Part shown: one piece after another, positions 34,889-46,018 of the stretch
Layout: the number at the start of each line of letters is the position of its first letter
How positions within the stretch are numbered: the first letter of the stretch is position 1
Source: Dactylorhiza incarnata
Taxonomy: Eukaryota; Streptophyta; Magnoliopsida; Asparagales; Orchidaceae
Length of the DNA stretch: 64,000 nucleotides
NCBI GenBank assembly: GCA_033032865.1
Contig: JAWHQI010000028.1
Span: 11,117,001 to 11,181,000, forward strand
Direction of reading: 5' to 3'
Position numbers and translations under genes: made by a program
Notes under the pieces: model-generated
What the model was told of the DNA's origin: nothing
Database searches by the model: none
The model's input: only the letters and a program-made list of their open reading frames with translations

Positions 34889-37644
34889 GAGTTGTTAGAG
34901 CAAGGGTACATTAGGCCCAGCTCTTCGCCGTGGAGCGCACCGGTTTTGTTTGTGAAGAAAAAGGACGGAAGTATGCGGTTGTGCATTGATTACCGTGAGC
35001 TAAATAAGTTGACCGTCAAGAATAAATATCCGATTCCCCGAATCGATGATTTGTTCGACCAGTTAGTGGGGTCGGTGGTGTACTCCAAGTTGGATTTGAA
35101 ATCGGGGTACTACCAGTTGAAGATTCGAGAAGAGGACGTTGCCAAGACAGCGTTTGGGACTCGTTATGGACACTACGAGTTTTCGGTGATGCCGTTCGAA
35201 CTGACGAACGCGCCATCTGTGTTCATGGATTTGATGAACAGGGTTTTTCGCCCGTTCTTAGATTCGTTCGTGGTGGTGTTTATTGATGATATTTTGGTGT
35301 ATTCAAAATCGGAGGCAGAGCATGAGTCTCACTTGAGGCAAGTATTGCAGACTCTAAGGGAGAATCAACTTTATGCTAAGTTCTCAAAATGTGAGTTTTG
35401 GATCGAGAAGGTGGCTTTCTTGGGGCACATAATTAGTGGAGACGGGGTGGCGGTAGATCCAGCGAAGATTGAAGCCATTAAGGGTTGGCCTGTATTGAGA
35501 ACCGTGGCGGAAGTCCGGAGCTTCCTTGGACTAGCCGGTTATTACAGAAGATTCGTGGAGAACTTTTCGCGGATGGCGTTGCCTCTCACCACACTCACTC
35601 GCAAGGACCAGAGGTTTGTTTGGACACCGGAGTGTGCCCGGGCATTCGAGAATTTGAAGGAAAGATTGATGTCTGCCCCAATCCTTAGTCTTCCTAGTGG
35701 GACGGAAGGATTTCAGATCTTTAGCGACGCGTCAGGTTGCGGGTTGGGTTGCGTGCTGGTGCAGCACGGCAAGGTGATAGCGTATGGGTCAAGGCAGTTA
35801 AAGACTCATGAGAGGAATTATCCCATCCATGATCTGGAGTTGGCAGCGGTAATCTTTGCGCTAAAACTGTGGAGACACTATGTTTATGGTGCGAAGTGGA
35901 GATCTTCACGGATCACAAAAGCCTGAGGTATCTCCTAGACCAAAAGGATCTGAATATGCGGCAGCGTAGGTGGGTCGAGTTCCTTGGGGACTACGACGTG
36001 GAGATTCAGTATACGCCGGGTAAAGCCAACGTGGTGGCGGATGATTTGAGTAGGAAGTACTCCGGGCAAGGTAATTGGATGGAGGCGCATAACGAGCGTT
36101 TGATTCGAGACTTGGAGTCTCTTGACATTTCTTGTGTGGCTAGAGGTGAGTCTAGCATAGCTCGTTTGAACTGGATTGAAATGCAGTGTGATATAACGGA
36201 TCGAATCCGAGAGGCGACCAGTGCGGACGAGGAGTGCCAACAGCTGGTGTTGGAGGCTCAGCGAAGCGAAGGCACTGCCTTGGAGATGGTTGGTGGAATT
36301 CTGAGGAGAGACGGGAGGATCTGTGTTCCGCGCTTCGGCAAGCTTCGCGAGGAGTTGATGTTTGAAGCTCACTTTACGAAGTACTCCGTTCATCCAGGAA
36401 GTACAAAGATGTACGCGGATTTGAAGAAATCTTTTTGGTGGCCTGGGATGAAGCGGGATGTAGCCGAGCACGTGAGCCGATGTCAGACTTGTGCCTTGGT
36501 GAAGGCTGAGTGCCAAAGGCCCGGCGGGTTCTTGAAGCCTCTTCCCATCCCCGAATGGAAATTTGATGACATCTCTATGGATTTTGTGCATGGTTTGCCT
36601 CGATCGCAGCAGGGTAACGATGCGATTTGGGTGATAGTGGATCGCCTGACGAAGGTGGCCCACTTCATTCCGAATCAGAAAAGCGATGGCGTGGAGAAGC
36701 TCGTGGAGCTTTATGTTCGAAACATTGTGCGGTTGCACGGGATTCCGAAGAGCATCGTTAGTGATCGCGATGGGCGATTCACATCGAAGGACTGGAGATT
36801 AGTGCAGAAAAGTCTAGGCACGAAGCTCAAGTTTAGCACCGCGTTCCATCCGCAAACCGATGGTCAGACGGAGCGAACGAACCGTACGTTGGAAGACATG
36901 TTGAGGATGTGTGCTCTCGACTTTGGCAAAGGTTGGGAGGACCACCTTTTCATGGTGGAGTTCGCCTATAATAATAGCTTCCAGGCGAGTATCAAGATGG
37001 CGCCATACGAAGCTTTGTATGGAAGGAAGTGTCGAACGCCGATGTCTTGGGCAGAGGTGGGAGACACTAAGCTTTTGGGAAAGCAAGTGGTGGAAGATGC
37101 TTGCGAGATTGTGCGGACGATTCAGGAGCGCATGAAGGTTGCTCAGGATCGACAAGCGAAGTATTTTAATGCGCGCCACAGAAATGTGGAGTTTACAGTG
37201 GGCGACATGGTCTACTTGAAGATCAAGCCGTTCAAGGGTGTTTCGCGGGTGCGGCGACTCAAGAAGTTGAGTCCGAGATATTTGGGTCCGTTCGAGGTTA
37301 CGGAGCGTATAGGCGAAGCAGCTTATCGTTTGGCGTTGTCCGCAGAGTTGAGTGGATTACATGACGTTTTTCATGTCTCCGTACTGAGGAAAGCATTGGT
37401 GGAGCCGAGCGTCGTGGTCGAAGCGGCGGCGGTGCCGGTGATGGAGAACTTGGGGGCGAGGGTTCGCCCGGTGTGCGTGGAGGATTCAGAAGTCCGGCAG
37501 TTGCGTAGCAAGCAAGTCAAACTTGTAAAGGTGCAATGGGACAACTGCGGGCGAGACGAATTCTCTTGGGAGCGTGAGCAAGCGATGCGGGAGGATTTCC
37601 CGGAACTTTTTGCTCCAGGTATGCGTTATGAATTCCCTGTTTAA
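34889..37644 (+). pseudogene. pol: K pol: RT, RNase H, integrase, chromodomain-like tail (one stop, one frameshift)
   Basis: RT begins with [14 protein letters not shown] (34905) and has [25 protein letters not shown] and FIDD at 35279-35290. [12 protein letters not shown] and RNase [18 protein letters not shown] follow. A one-base change of frame lies at about 35895, between WRHYVYG and EIFTDHKSL. From 35869 the second frame is open to 37644: [65 protein letters not shown] (DDE integrase), FHVSVLRK and the [15 protein letters not shown] tail like a degenerate chromodomain. RT before INT confirms Ty3/gypsy. Confidence 0.95.
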
Positions 37645-37671
37645 ATTCTGAAATTTCGGGACGAAATTCGT

Positions 37672-37704
37672 TTAAGGGGGGGGGGGGGGGGGGGGGGGGG
37701 GAGT
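37672..37704 (+). promoter_or_regulatory. Polypurine tract of K, expanded to ~27 G
   Basis: GAAATTCGTTTAA is followed by an uninterrupted G run (about 37675-37701) and AGT before the 3' LTR. Related elements have a few G at this place; the run here is exceptional. Confidence 0.85.
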
Positions 37705-39834
37705 TGTAACACCCCAAAAATCGTAGTTCAGCGAGGTAGGCGGAGTGGTAGTGCTGCGTTCGGGATAGGCTAAAATTCTATAGCTGTTCAGTGCGCACGA
37801 TCAGTGTCCTCTTCGCGCACGACCAGTGACCGTGCGCTTGTGACCGTGCGTTAATTCGCAAGGATTCGGAGTTCTGTCTCGAACAGTGCGCACGACCAGT
37901 GTCCTCTTCGCGCACGACCAGTGACCGTGCGCATGTGATCGTGCGTTAATTCGCAAGGATTCAGAGTTCTGTCTCGAACAGTGCGCACGACCAGTGTCCT
38001 CTTCGCGCACGACCAGTGACCGTGCGCATGTGATCGTGCGCCCTGTTTATTCTGCTCCGCGATTTTGAGCGGAGAAGGAGATCGGTCCGTCCAAATCTAT
38101 TGGAATTTGATCCAACGGCTGCGATGGTTGGCTGGGGGGTTTTAGGGCTTGGTAGAGGAGTTAAACCCTTATTATTTCCAAGGCTTTCTCTCTCTTAGGT
38201 TGGAGAAAGGAGGAGGAGGCAAGGAGGAAGAAGAAGGGGAATCCGCCATTGCCGGAGCTTCGGAGCTCCGTTCGCCGATCCGAGACCGGCAGTGCGTAGA
38301 GGGCATCAAGGCGCTTCTTCTCCACCGTGTGGTTGCAAGCTTCTCATGGCTAGGAGGAGATCTCAAAAGGTAACGACATTTCTCCTCCCGGTCTTTAGGA
38401 TGCGTGTTTGGCATCCCTTCTTTTTCTGCATTTTGGCAAAGGATCCGTCGAGTGAGAGGGATCCGGGTCGCCTTGGTTCAAGATAAACCACCGGGTTGAT
38501 TGTGTCCGTCCCCGGCATGTTTTGCACTAGAGATCCGCTCCGTTAGCGGATTAGGCATTGTGGGTGAAGCCGGATTTGTGGCCGTTGGTCCGATCCGGTG
38601 ATGTTGATTTACGCGCATTTTAGGGGTTTTATTAGAAATCCGATTACGGCGAACTCGTCGTTGTGATGCCTTTGTAGCTTCGTGTGGTAACGAATGTTGG
38701 GTTTAGGGAGGAGAAATAATGTGCGAATTTTGGGGCTTGTGATGCCTAGTGTTATGCGAAGGCGCGATTGGTCTTTGTGGTCGGCTGGCTATCCCGTGAA
38801 GACTGAGATTCACGTGTGGAGAGTGTCCCGGCAAGATTAGTCCCTTCGATTGTTGACTGACGAGAATGTCTGTGCTACGGTTGAGTCCGTTGACGGTCGC
38901 CAGGCGAGGCAATCGGTGGACGTTATCCCGAAAGTAAGCCCAGGGCCTTGGGACGTTTTGGTTGGCCAGAATTCTTAGAATCGGTCTTGGTGCGTTGTTG
39001 GCGGCCCGAGCGTGTGAGCTGTCAGACAAGCCCGATGGCATGGTGGGCCAGGCGAGGTGGGTCTCAGCGAGAGCGCTTGGCCTTGGGTTTTGATGCCCTT
39101 GTGGGGAAGTAATGAGTACCCTTGTGTTGGTGATGTATGATGATGTGTTAGATTCATACGCTTTAGGGCGCCTTGGGTGAAACCCGGGCTTGCACTCATT
39201 TTGCATTGTTAGGCCCCTTTTATTACCTGCTCAACATAGAAACGTGGATGATGCTTGTGACACTCATGCCAGTAGTTATGTTGCTTTCCTTTATGTACTT
39301 TTACATACGAAGTGCTGACTTGCAGGGTGAAGTAGTTCCCCGGGGTCCGCTAGGACGGCCGGGAGGAGGGATGTTGTTACACCGCTTGTGGTCAGCCATA
39401 GCTGACCCTCGTTTACCGCTCTTTGTGACTTGGTTGCTTGGCAAGAATCGCAGGCTGGACCCAGCGCGCCGGCCAAAAAGGCCTAAAGCTTCACGAAGTG
39501 CTTAGTTGATTTCCTGCATTACTTTCTTCGTACTTTGTTATATCCGGCTTGCATGCCGAGGTAGTATAGGGAAAAACTATCCTTCCCCTTTTGTTGGGAT
39601 GTCTTTTATTATGGAATGTTTGATGTTTTGGACATTGTTTTGTAAGGCCTTAAGGCCAGTTGGACTCCTTTGTAGTATGGACAATCTCTGTGGCTTAGTT
39701 TGTTTCCGCTGTGTTGTCTGAGTTATGAGATTGGGTAGTTAATATCATCTTTTAATACTAAAGCTGTGGCGGTTATATGCTGTGGGGTCCCGGCTGGACC
39801 CATATTATATGGTCATTACAGGGGAGGTGTTACA
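37705..39834 (+). repeat. Element K 3' LTR
   Basis: 2130 bp, almost identical to the 5' LTR. About six of the differences are clustered in the first type-B block (about 37775-37875); the remainder are scattered. It is followed by TSD gtgac and the second part of the E solo LTR. Confidence 0.95.
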
Positions 39835-42183
39835 GTGACAACCCGATGATTCTTACTGAGAATCTACAATAAGCCTCCGGATTTGGTCATATCTCTTGCC
39901 TTTTTCTCTACTTGTATGGATGTATATGAATGTAATCTTTACTATTTGATGATGTATGTCTTTCTAGACTCTTGATTTATAGTGTTATTTTCATAGTTGT
40001 GAAAATGCTTATTTGTGTAGAATGTGCTTGAAGTGCACCAATTCCGTCCCCACTCCATTCCACTCCGCAAAGCCGCCATTCCATTCTGTGTGCCTACTCT
40101 TCCATGCCGCTTGACTACTCTTCCACTAAGTGAGCCTACTCTTCCATCCGCCAAGCTAAGCGGTGCTAACTGCCCGTATAATCCACCTCGACTCCGCCAA
40201 TGTGAACCACTCCATCCGCTTGCCTTCTCGCCCATCCGCCTAGCGAAGCAGTGCATAGTGGCCTGCATTGCATTGTTAATTTAGTTTCTTTTATTTTGCT
40301 TTTCACAAACCAATTCACCTTTTCCGCAATCCATCCGATCTAAAGGTCTTCGATCTCAAGTCCTTCCTTGATAGTTAGCTCCACCTTACTGCGTTCCTTT
40401 GAGATTCGATACTTGGGGATTCACTCCCATTTTGTATTACTTGAACGATCGGTACACTGCCGTTTCGTGCCGCAATCTCGCTCCCGCCTATAGCAGAGTG
40501 TTAGATTTGTGCATCAGGTAATCTGGTCATTAGATGTCTTAGGATGTCACACTCAACCTAGGGTGTCAAGACCATATCAAGAGAAGCACAAATTTGTTGA
40601 AGTTAATATTTGCGTCGAATAGAAATCGACGCAACATCGAATGAATATCGACGCTACTCTAACAAGAAGTCCAAGCAACATACTCTTTCTGTCGGAGTAG
40701 ATCAAGTCGACGTTACGTCGAATAGATATCGACGTAGAGGCCATGGACCTGTCGAAGTATTGTGTGAAGTCGAAGCAACTTCTACTTCAATTCAACGCAG
40801 AAGGAAATATATGTCGAAGTCATCTAAAGTCGACGCAACGTCGACTTCATCTCGATGCAGATAATGAAGTTCAGATCCATTCCTTTCAACTCGATGGTTA
40901 TGTCAATAAGTTACCGACGCAATGTCGACTAGCAGAGTTCGAGCAAGGATGAAATCGAAGCTGCTCTTATAAGAACTCGAAGTTACGTCGATAAGAGAGG
41001 AAGTGAACTCGACACTACGTCGAATACAGTCTGAAAAGGAAACCTTTTTCAGCTGTCTTTTTGGACTCTCTCATGGCCCACATCTCTCAAGACCATTCTC
41101 CAACGGTTTAATTATTTTCTGAAATAGAAGAAAGCATTAACAGAGGACATGAAAGATTTCTTGGAAACTAGCTTATAGTTGGGAGACGGGTCGAGAATCA
41201 AGAATAGGAATAAAGAGAAATTGAAAAGAAAAAAAATACCTTTTTAGGACTTACCAGAATTGGAAAGGAATTCAAATTGAAGAGAGACAATATAAAGGAA
41301 GAGAAGACAGAGACAAAGTGTAGTCATTACAATCGGCCATCATCTTCTCTCTACAGTTCTCTCTTCTTCTTCCTCTCTCAGGAACCCTAACAGTGAACAG
41401 AAAAGAGAAGAAAGAACTACTCTCTCCTGAATAACAGAACAAGTGAAGACTGCTTCTGAACAATATCATATAGCAGCCATAGTTCAATAGGAAGAGATGA
41501 ACAAGGATTTGAAAACTAGAGCTCCTACAATCCATCACTATTATAAGCTGAAGTTAATCAAGAGCAGATCCAGTGAAAGACTCAAGAGGCTGTTCTTCAT
41601 ACATCCTTTCATAAGAATTCTGAAGACAGAATTCCAACAAACCTTCTCTTATTACTTTATCCTTCTAATCCCTTTCTGTAAAAGAGTTTTATTAATCCCT
41701 CTTCAAAGGATTCAATGGTTCAAGATCTCCTTATCAAAAGATCTGGTGGTTCAAGATCACCTTATCAAAAGATCTGGTGGTTCATGATCTCCTTGTCAAA
41801 TGATCAGTAGTTCTAAGAGCCTCTTTACCAAAAGACTCAGGAATAGTAGTGCATCCCTACCAGGTGGTAGAAAAGGGGAGTACCCATATTTTGGGGAACC
41901 TCTATAAAAATCTTGGTGTCTTCTGGATTGCTTTTCTGTGCTGTCCCAAGTTCTTTTTATTCTGCAATTTATTTCCTGAATCATTATTATTTTGTCTGTG
42001 ACCCTTAGTTTTTTTTTATTATTTTTCACAGTTAGAATAGAAATAAGTTTTAAATCTCTATTCACCCCTCCACGTCTAGAGGATTCTCAGAGGCACATTG
42101 TGCACTTTCATTTTCTATCTTTTTGGGTTACTTTTATTGGGTCCACTAGGGTCTAGTGACCCAATAAAAGTCGTGATGTTACA

Positions 42184-42660
42184 TATCGCCGCCTATCTTA
42201 ATCAAGGAAGTATAACACATGAATGGGAGGATCACCATACTATCCCGCTTCCTGGCATAGATGGGAGATAAGTACCTCGCCTTCTTCAAGATTCTCCGAG
42301 GGGCACGCCACTCTGAGTTCTAGTGGATGGACGAGTGCCAGACGGCTTTCGATCTCCTCAAACAATTCTTGGCCTTACCTCCTCTCCTATCAAAGCCCAT
42401 CCCCGGAGAAGTCTTATTCTTATATCTAGTAGTATCACCGACCTCCCTCAGCTTGATGCTCGTTAAACATGAAGGAGGAGTTCAACGACCGATCTGCTAT
42501 CTCAGCAAAGTCCTTTCTTATACCGAGACCAGATACCCGGCGGAAGAAAAAATAGCTTTAGCTCTCATCTTCTTAGTGAGAAAGCTTCAGCCCTACTTCC
42601 AAGCCCATACGATAAAAGTGCTAACACAACTGCTGCTGTGAGCCATACTCTAGAAGTCAG
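42184..42660 (+). pseudogene. pol: H reverse transcriptase end and RNase H
   Basis: Resumes H after element G. It reads YLAFFKILRG, then WMDECQTAFDLLKQFLALPPLLSKPIPGE and LYLVVSPTSLSLMLVKHEGGVQRPICYLSKVL (42327-42641), the conserved end of RT and start of RNase H in Tat elements. YTETRYPAEEKIALAL closes it. One in-frame stop is at about 42322; the frame then stays open for 104 codons. Confidence 0.87.
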
Positions 42661-42814
42661 AAGTCTCTGTAAGGCTAGTAAAATTGCTGATCATGTTTAG
42701 TGAATTCGACATCCAGTTCCTACCCCGACCGGATATCAAATCTCAAGTGCTCGCCAACTTTGTCATGGAGTATACCATTCCACCAGAAGCAACTCCTACT
42801 GAAGATACCACAAC

Positions 42815-43210
42815 TGCATGTTAGACTCTCTACGTCGACGACGCATTAGGATCCGAACGAGCAGGATTGCTCCTTGTGAGTCCTAAAGAGATCACCATGG
42901 AGTATGGTCTCAGACTGTGGTTCCCAGCCACCAACAATATTACAGAGTATGAGGCCTGATCGCTGAACTTTGGCTTGCCATCAATTGCAGGGAGGATAGC
43001 CTGACAATTCACACAGGCTCCTAACTTGTGGTCTCACAAGTAGAAGGATACTACGAAGCAAAAAAGCAACCAGATGGAGCAATACCTCATGCTCATGAAG
43101 GCACACATCCATAAAATTCCATCACACTAGATTCTACACATCCCTAGGGAGTAGAACTCGAGGGATGATGCGCTCTCCAAGCTCGCAACCTTACCCACTA
43201 GTTATCAGTC
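42815..43210 (+). pseudogene. pol: H second (archaeal-type) RNase H domain
   Basis: Frames read TLYVDDALGSERAGLLLVSP, then ITMEYGLRLWFPATNNITEYEA and finally IPREXNSRDDALSKLATL. These match the extra RNase H of the Tat lineage (DGAxxxxGSGAG..L.SP, FxATNNEAEYEAL, NxxADALSxLA). The catalytic DG at the start is altered and several stops interrupt it. Confidence 0.8.
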
Positions 43211-43364
43211 CCGAAGACACCAAGTTGAAGAAATTATGGTCCTAGTATCCAAGGGTTATGGGATATTATGTCAATCAGTGAAGAAGAGTCATCCTGGATG
43301 AACCCCATGTGGACTTACCTCGAGCACAGGAATCTTCTCGATGACCGCATAAGAAGCACGACAG

Positions 43365-44400
43365 TTGCGGATGTGGTCAACAACAATCACCATCACTAAA
43401 GGAGAGATCTACAAGCCGACCTTCTCTGGTCCCTATTTGAAGTGTCTGACAGCTGCTGAAGCAGAGTACACCATGAAGGAGGTCCATGGAGGAGTATGTG
43501 GTGAGTACCTAGATGGGAAGGCCCTAGCTCAGAAGATCATATGTAAAGGCTTCTATTGGCTGATGGTGATGCGGTCGAATTCATCTAGAAGATGTCGGCG
43601 AATTCATCTAGAAGTACATGAGTTTTCAGCTTCATGCAAATATTTCTCATCAACCTCCAGTCACACTCACGACACTCCAAAGTTCTTGCTCATTCATGCA
43701 GTGGGGAATTGATCTCCTCAGTCCTCTCCCCCTGGCATCTGGACAGAGGAAGTTCATCATTCTGGCAATTTATTACTTCATCAAGTGGGTGGAAGTTGAG
43801 CCCCTTGCGAAAATAACAGAAGAAAATGCCAAGAAGTTTGTCTGGAAGAATATTGTCTGCCACTTTGGCATTCCGATAGTTATCATCGCCGAGAATAACA
43901 CTCAGTTCACTGAGAGGTCATTCACAAAGATGTGTGAAGACCTAAAGATCAACCTCCGTCATACGGCCGTAGCACACCCGCAGACCAACATGCAGGTGGA
44001 GATAACAAACCACACTATCCTCAAAGGTCTGAAGATGCGTCTACAAGAGGCAGGGGCAGTGAATTGACATGTTCCCAAATGTACTATGGGCATACTGCAC
44101 CACAGAGAGGACTCCAACATGAGAGATGCCATATAATCTCTGCAATGACACTGAAGCCGTAATCCCCACCAACATCGACGTCCCAAGTATCAGGGTGCTG
44201 ACATTCGACCCTAAAAAGAACGATGAGTTACTTAGGGAGAGACTTGACATAGTCTATGAAGTCAAGGAAGCATCTGCACTATGTATCGCCGTCTAACAAA
44301 GGCATGTAGCTCAAGTTTATCACAGAAGGGTAAAACCCAGCGCAATCAATGTTGGAGACCTCATCCTGCGAAGCGTTGAAGCAGCTTGTTAAGGCCCACA
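43365..44400 (+). pseudogene. pol: H integrase (decayed)
   Basis: KEVHGGVCGEYLDGKALAQKIICKGFYWL (43470-43560) is the zinc-binding region. HANISHQPP and FMQWGIDLLSPLPLASGQRKFIILAIYYFIKWVEVEPLAKIT (43630-43815) carry the first catalytic Asp. ENNTQFTERSF corresponds to the second Asp position (mutated) and HPQTNMQVEITN to the Glu block. A short duplication of GGCGAATTCATCTAGAAG (near 43575-43612) disrupts the region between. C-terminal GDLILRSVEA-like remnants run to about 44400. Confidence 0.86.
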
Positions 44401-44660
44401 AAAGGACAATCTCTCACCAGCATGGGAGGGGCCATACGTCATCACTGCAGTAGTGAAGCATGGGATGTACAAGCTCATAACCGCAGAAGAGAAGAATTTC
44501 CCTCGCACCTGGAATGCATAGAACATGCACCATTTTTATCAGTAATTGCATGTAAAAGTCACGAACTTCAACTCGTGCAGACTATCTTTCGACAATTATT
44601 ATCACGTTTTGATTCTACTCTTTTGTCTAACCAAACTCAAATAAGACCGCGCACTAATAA

Positions 44661-44999
44661 TTCAAATACATCTGCTCTTCACCGTCATAATAGGTCACGA
44701 CACTATTAGGGCCTGCCTCCTCGCGATCGCCAAAGGTTCGAATGCACCACTTTTCACCGTAGCTCTGGGGTCAGTCCCCCAGACCACACACTACCAGTTT
44801 GAATGCATTCGCTCTTCACCGTTGTAGTAGATCAGGGCCCTCCCCCTCGCGGTCACTAATGGTTTGAATGCATTCGCTTTTCACCTTCGTTCTGGGGCCA
44901 GTCCCCATGACTGCACATGATCGGTTCGAATGCATCTGCTCTTCACCACAGTAGTTGGTCACACCACCATCAAGACCTCCTCCCCTTTCGTGGTTGGTT
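44661..44999 (+). repeat. Dimeric tandem repeat in H 3' region
   Basis: Five ~62-76-bp units beginning TT(C/T)GAATGCAT..CTCTTCACC start at 44661, 44737, 44798, 44863 and 44925. They alternate between a type with CCTCGCGGTC-like ends and a type with TCTGGGGTCAGTCCCC, i.e. a-b-a-b-a. Tandem repeats in this position are known for Tat elements. Confidence 0.78.
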
Positions 45000-45251
45000 C
45001 TAAAAACGTTAAAAATTAATAAAGTCGCGCATGAAAAAGCATTGTCGGCGCGACAAGATGAACAAAAGACAAAGTATCGCATAAGCAATGCAATATAGTG
45101 GTAAAATCCACAAAATCACTATGTAACATACAATAATAAGCGTTAAGACGCAACATCATACACCGTAAAAGAAAACTACAAATACAAATAATAATAACAA
45201 AATGCAGGTACAGAAACACATGAAAGCATGAATCAATCCTCGATATCTACA

Positions 45252-45900
45252 TCAGAGCACTAATTCGCGAAAGATCCTGACACCAAGACCAGCCACGTTG
45301 CATCCAAACCTCCACTCCATCATGCTGAGGGTCATACCCTTGCCCCTCTTGAGGGCAATCTCACACTCGTCCTCCAACAAGGGGTCCACCTCAACAAACA
45401 TGATCTCCGCACGTATATCCTTTGAAAGCTGAGTGCATTCCTGCATAAAGGCTAAAGTGTCTTTATACTCAGCAACTCTTGCGTCCTTTACCCAACTCAC
45501 CATACTAACAAAATATTTCTCCCTGATCCTCCTCTAACTAGCAAAGAGTCTTCTGGGTAAGAGCCTTGTCCATGTTATGCTCCCCCTGCAGTTTCTCAAG
45601 CTCTGCTCGAGAGGATGCCAGATTGGACTCCAACTGCTGAATACGAGAGGTATCACCCTCCCACTTCCTTTTCAAGTCAAATAAAGCGCTCCTTGCCCCC
45701 ACATAACTCCTCTTGAAGAACAAAGTATTCGTCTTTCAGACCCACGTAACAGTCATTACAAGTATGGGCAACACTGTTGAGAATACTGGTCTGCAAAAAG
45801 AAAAAAAAGTTAGAATTCTTCCAAATTATGTAACTAAAGCAGAAATCACTTTACCCACCGCAAAAATCATTGTCTGATGTGAAGAGGAGACCCACCTTTC
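45252..45900 (-). pseudogene. Antisense extra ORF of H (coiled-coil), broken
   Basis: On the minus strand two open stretches (45723-45538 and 45503-45252) read like one coiled-coil protein: LKRKWEGDTSRIQQLESNLASSRAELEKLQGEHN, then KDTLAFMQECTQLSKDI. An upstream piece (45790-45725, CNDCYVGLKDEYFVLQEEL) joins through a frameshift. An intron-like gap with TTTTTTCTTTTTGCAG ending at 45791 and GTAAAG near 45854 precedes it. Antisense extra ORFs between pol and the 3' LTR are known in Tat elements such as Grande. The function is unknown. Confidence 0.62.
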
Positions 45901-46018
45901 TTTCACTCAATGAGGAGTAGGATCGCCCCCGAGGGATGGCTTAGGAGCAGGAGACCCCAACATCTCAACCTCAGGGTCGATAGGAATAGCATCCACCCCA
46001 AGGCAACTAGGACCCACC

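Larger units (their letters stand above)
30686..39834 (+). mobile_element. Element K: young, nearly complete Tekay/Del-like chromovirus
   Basis: A 9149-bp element with LTRs 30686-32813 and 37705-39834 that differ at roughly 25-30 positions by eye, exact TSD gtgac (30681-30685 and 39835-39839), a tRNA-Met primer site, gag-PR and pol. Only one stop codon (34886-34888) and one frameshift (about 35895) break the reading frame. It is the innermost and youngest insertion. The integrase tail and LTR type (TGTAACACCCC to GGTGTTACA) fit Tekay/Del chromoviruses. Confidence 0.94.
29782..40516 (+). mobile_element. Solo LTR of family E, split by element K
   Basis: TGATGAATCC at 29782 to GTGCATCA at 40516, with exact TSD ggtaa (29777-29781 and 40517-40521). 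Removing K and its TSD leaves about 1.58 kb. It matches, in the opposite orientation, the LTR of E2 at 58731-60410 (for example 40440-40516 against 58731-58810). The U3 part has type-B palindromes (30050-30335) and TATA TATAAATA near 30345. The late part (40040-40250) has repeats near CTACTCTTCCATCCGCC. Confidence 0.9.
29691..42110 (+). mobile_element. F2: second solo LTR of family F, split by the E solo LTR and K
   Basis: Starts TGTTGGGAAA at 29691, is broken at 29781, resumes at about 40522 and ends GCACTTTCA at 42110, giving about 1.68 kb of F LTR. Flanks are ctttc (29686-29690) and ttttc (42111-42115), one mismatch; the empty site is visible in the left G LTR near 18535. It is a close relative of F1 in U3 palindromes, leader and stem-loop array. 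Confidence 0.9.
14141..42183 (-). mobile_element. Element G: minus-strand chromovirus (Ty3/gypsy, Tekay/Del-like) with 4.46-kb LTRs
   Basis: Matching terminal blocks 14141-18602 and 23586-42183 (the latter swollen by insertions) flank 18603-23585, which carries gag, PR, RT, RNase H, INT and a chromodomain-like tail on the minus strand. The ends read TGTAAG and TTACA on the plus strand. Flanking bases tatca (14136-14140) and tatcg (42184-42188) are a near-perfect TSD within H RT. The right LTR holds F1 and F2 with everything nested in F2. Many stops and an altered RT active site show it is dead. Confidence 0.88.
23586..42183 (-). repeat. Element G 5' LTR (right copy), interrupted by F1 and F2
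   Basis: LTR pieces at 23586-24153, 25856-29690 and 42116-42183 align with the left LTR in order, including the 53-bp array, G homopolymers (about 28627-28658 and 29062-29085), the 158-bp repeats and the terminal hairpin. The sequence on each side of F1 and F2 joins exactly as in the left copy once one TSD is removed. Confidence 0.88.
9319..46018 (+). mobile_element. Element H: Tat-like Ty3/gypsy retrotransposon, decayed and split
   Basis: Pieces at 9319-9912, 11776-14140 and 42184-46018 together follow gag, PR, RT, RNase H, a second RNase H, INT, a tandem-repeat 3' region and an antisense ORF, as in Tat-lineage elements (Ogre, Retand, Grande relatives). The 5' LTR and start of gag lie upstream of element A, outside the window; the 3' LTR is beyond C2. 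T1 interrupts gag and G interrupts RT. Stops and frameshifts are dense, so this is the oldest layer of the nest. Confidence 0.82.

Noticed and set aside
35935..36738. 267-codon minus-strand open frame
   Set aside because: Opposite strand of K RNase H-integrase, which has clear motifs on the plus strand.
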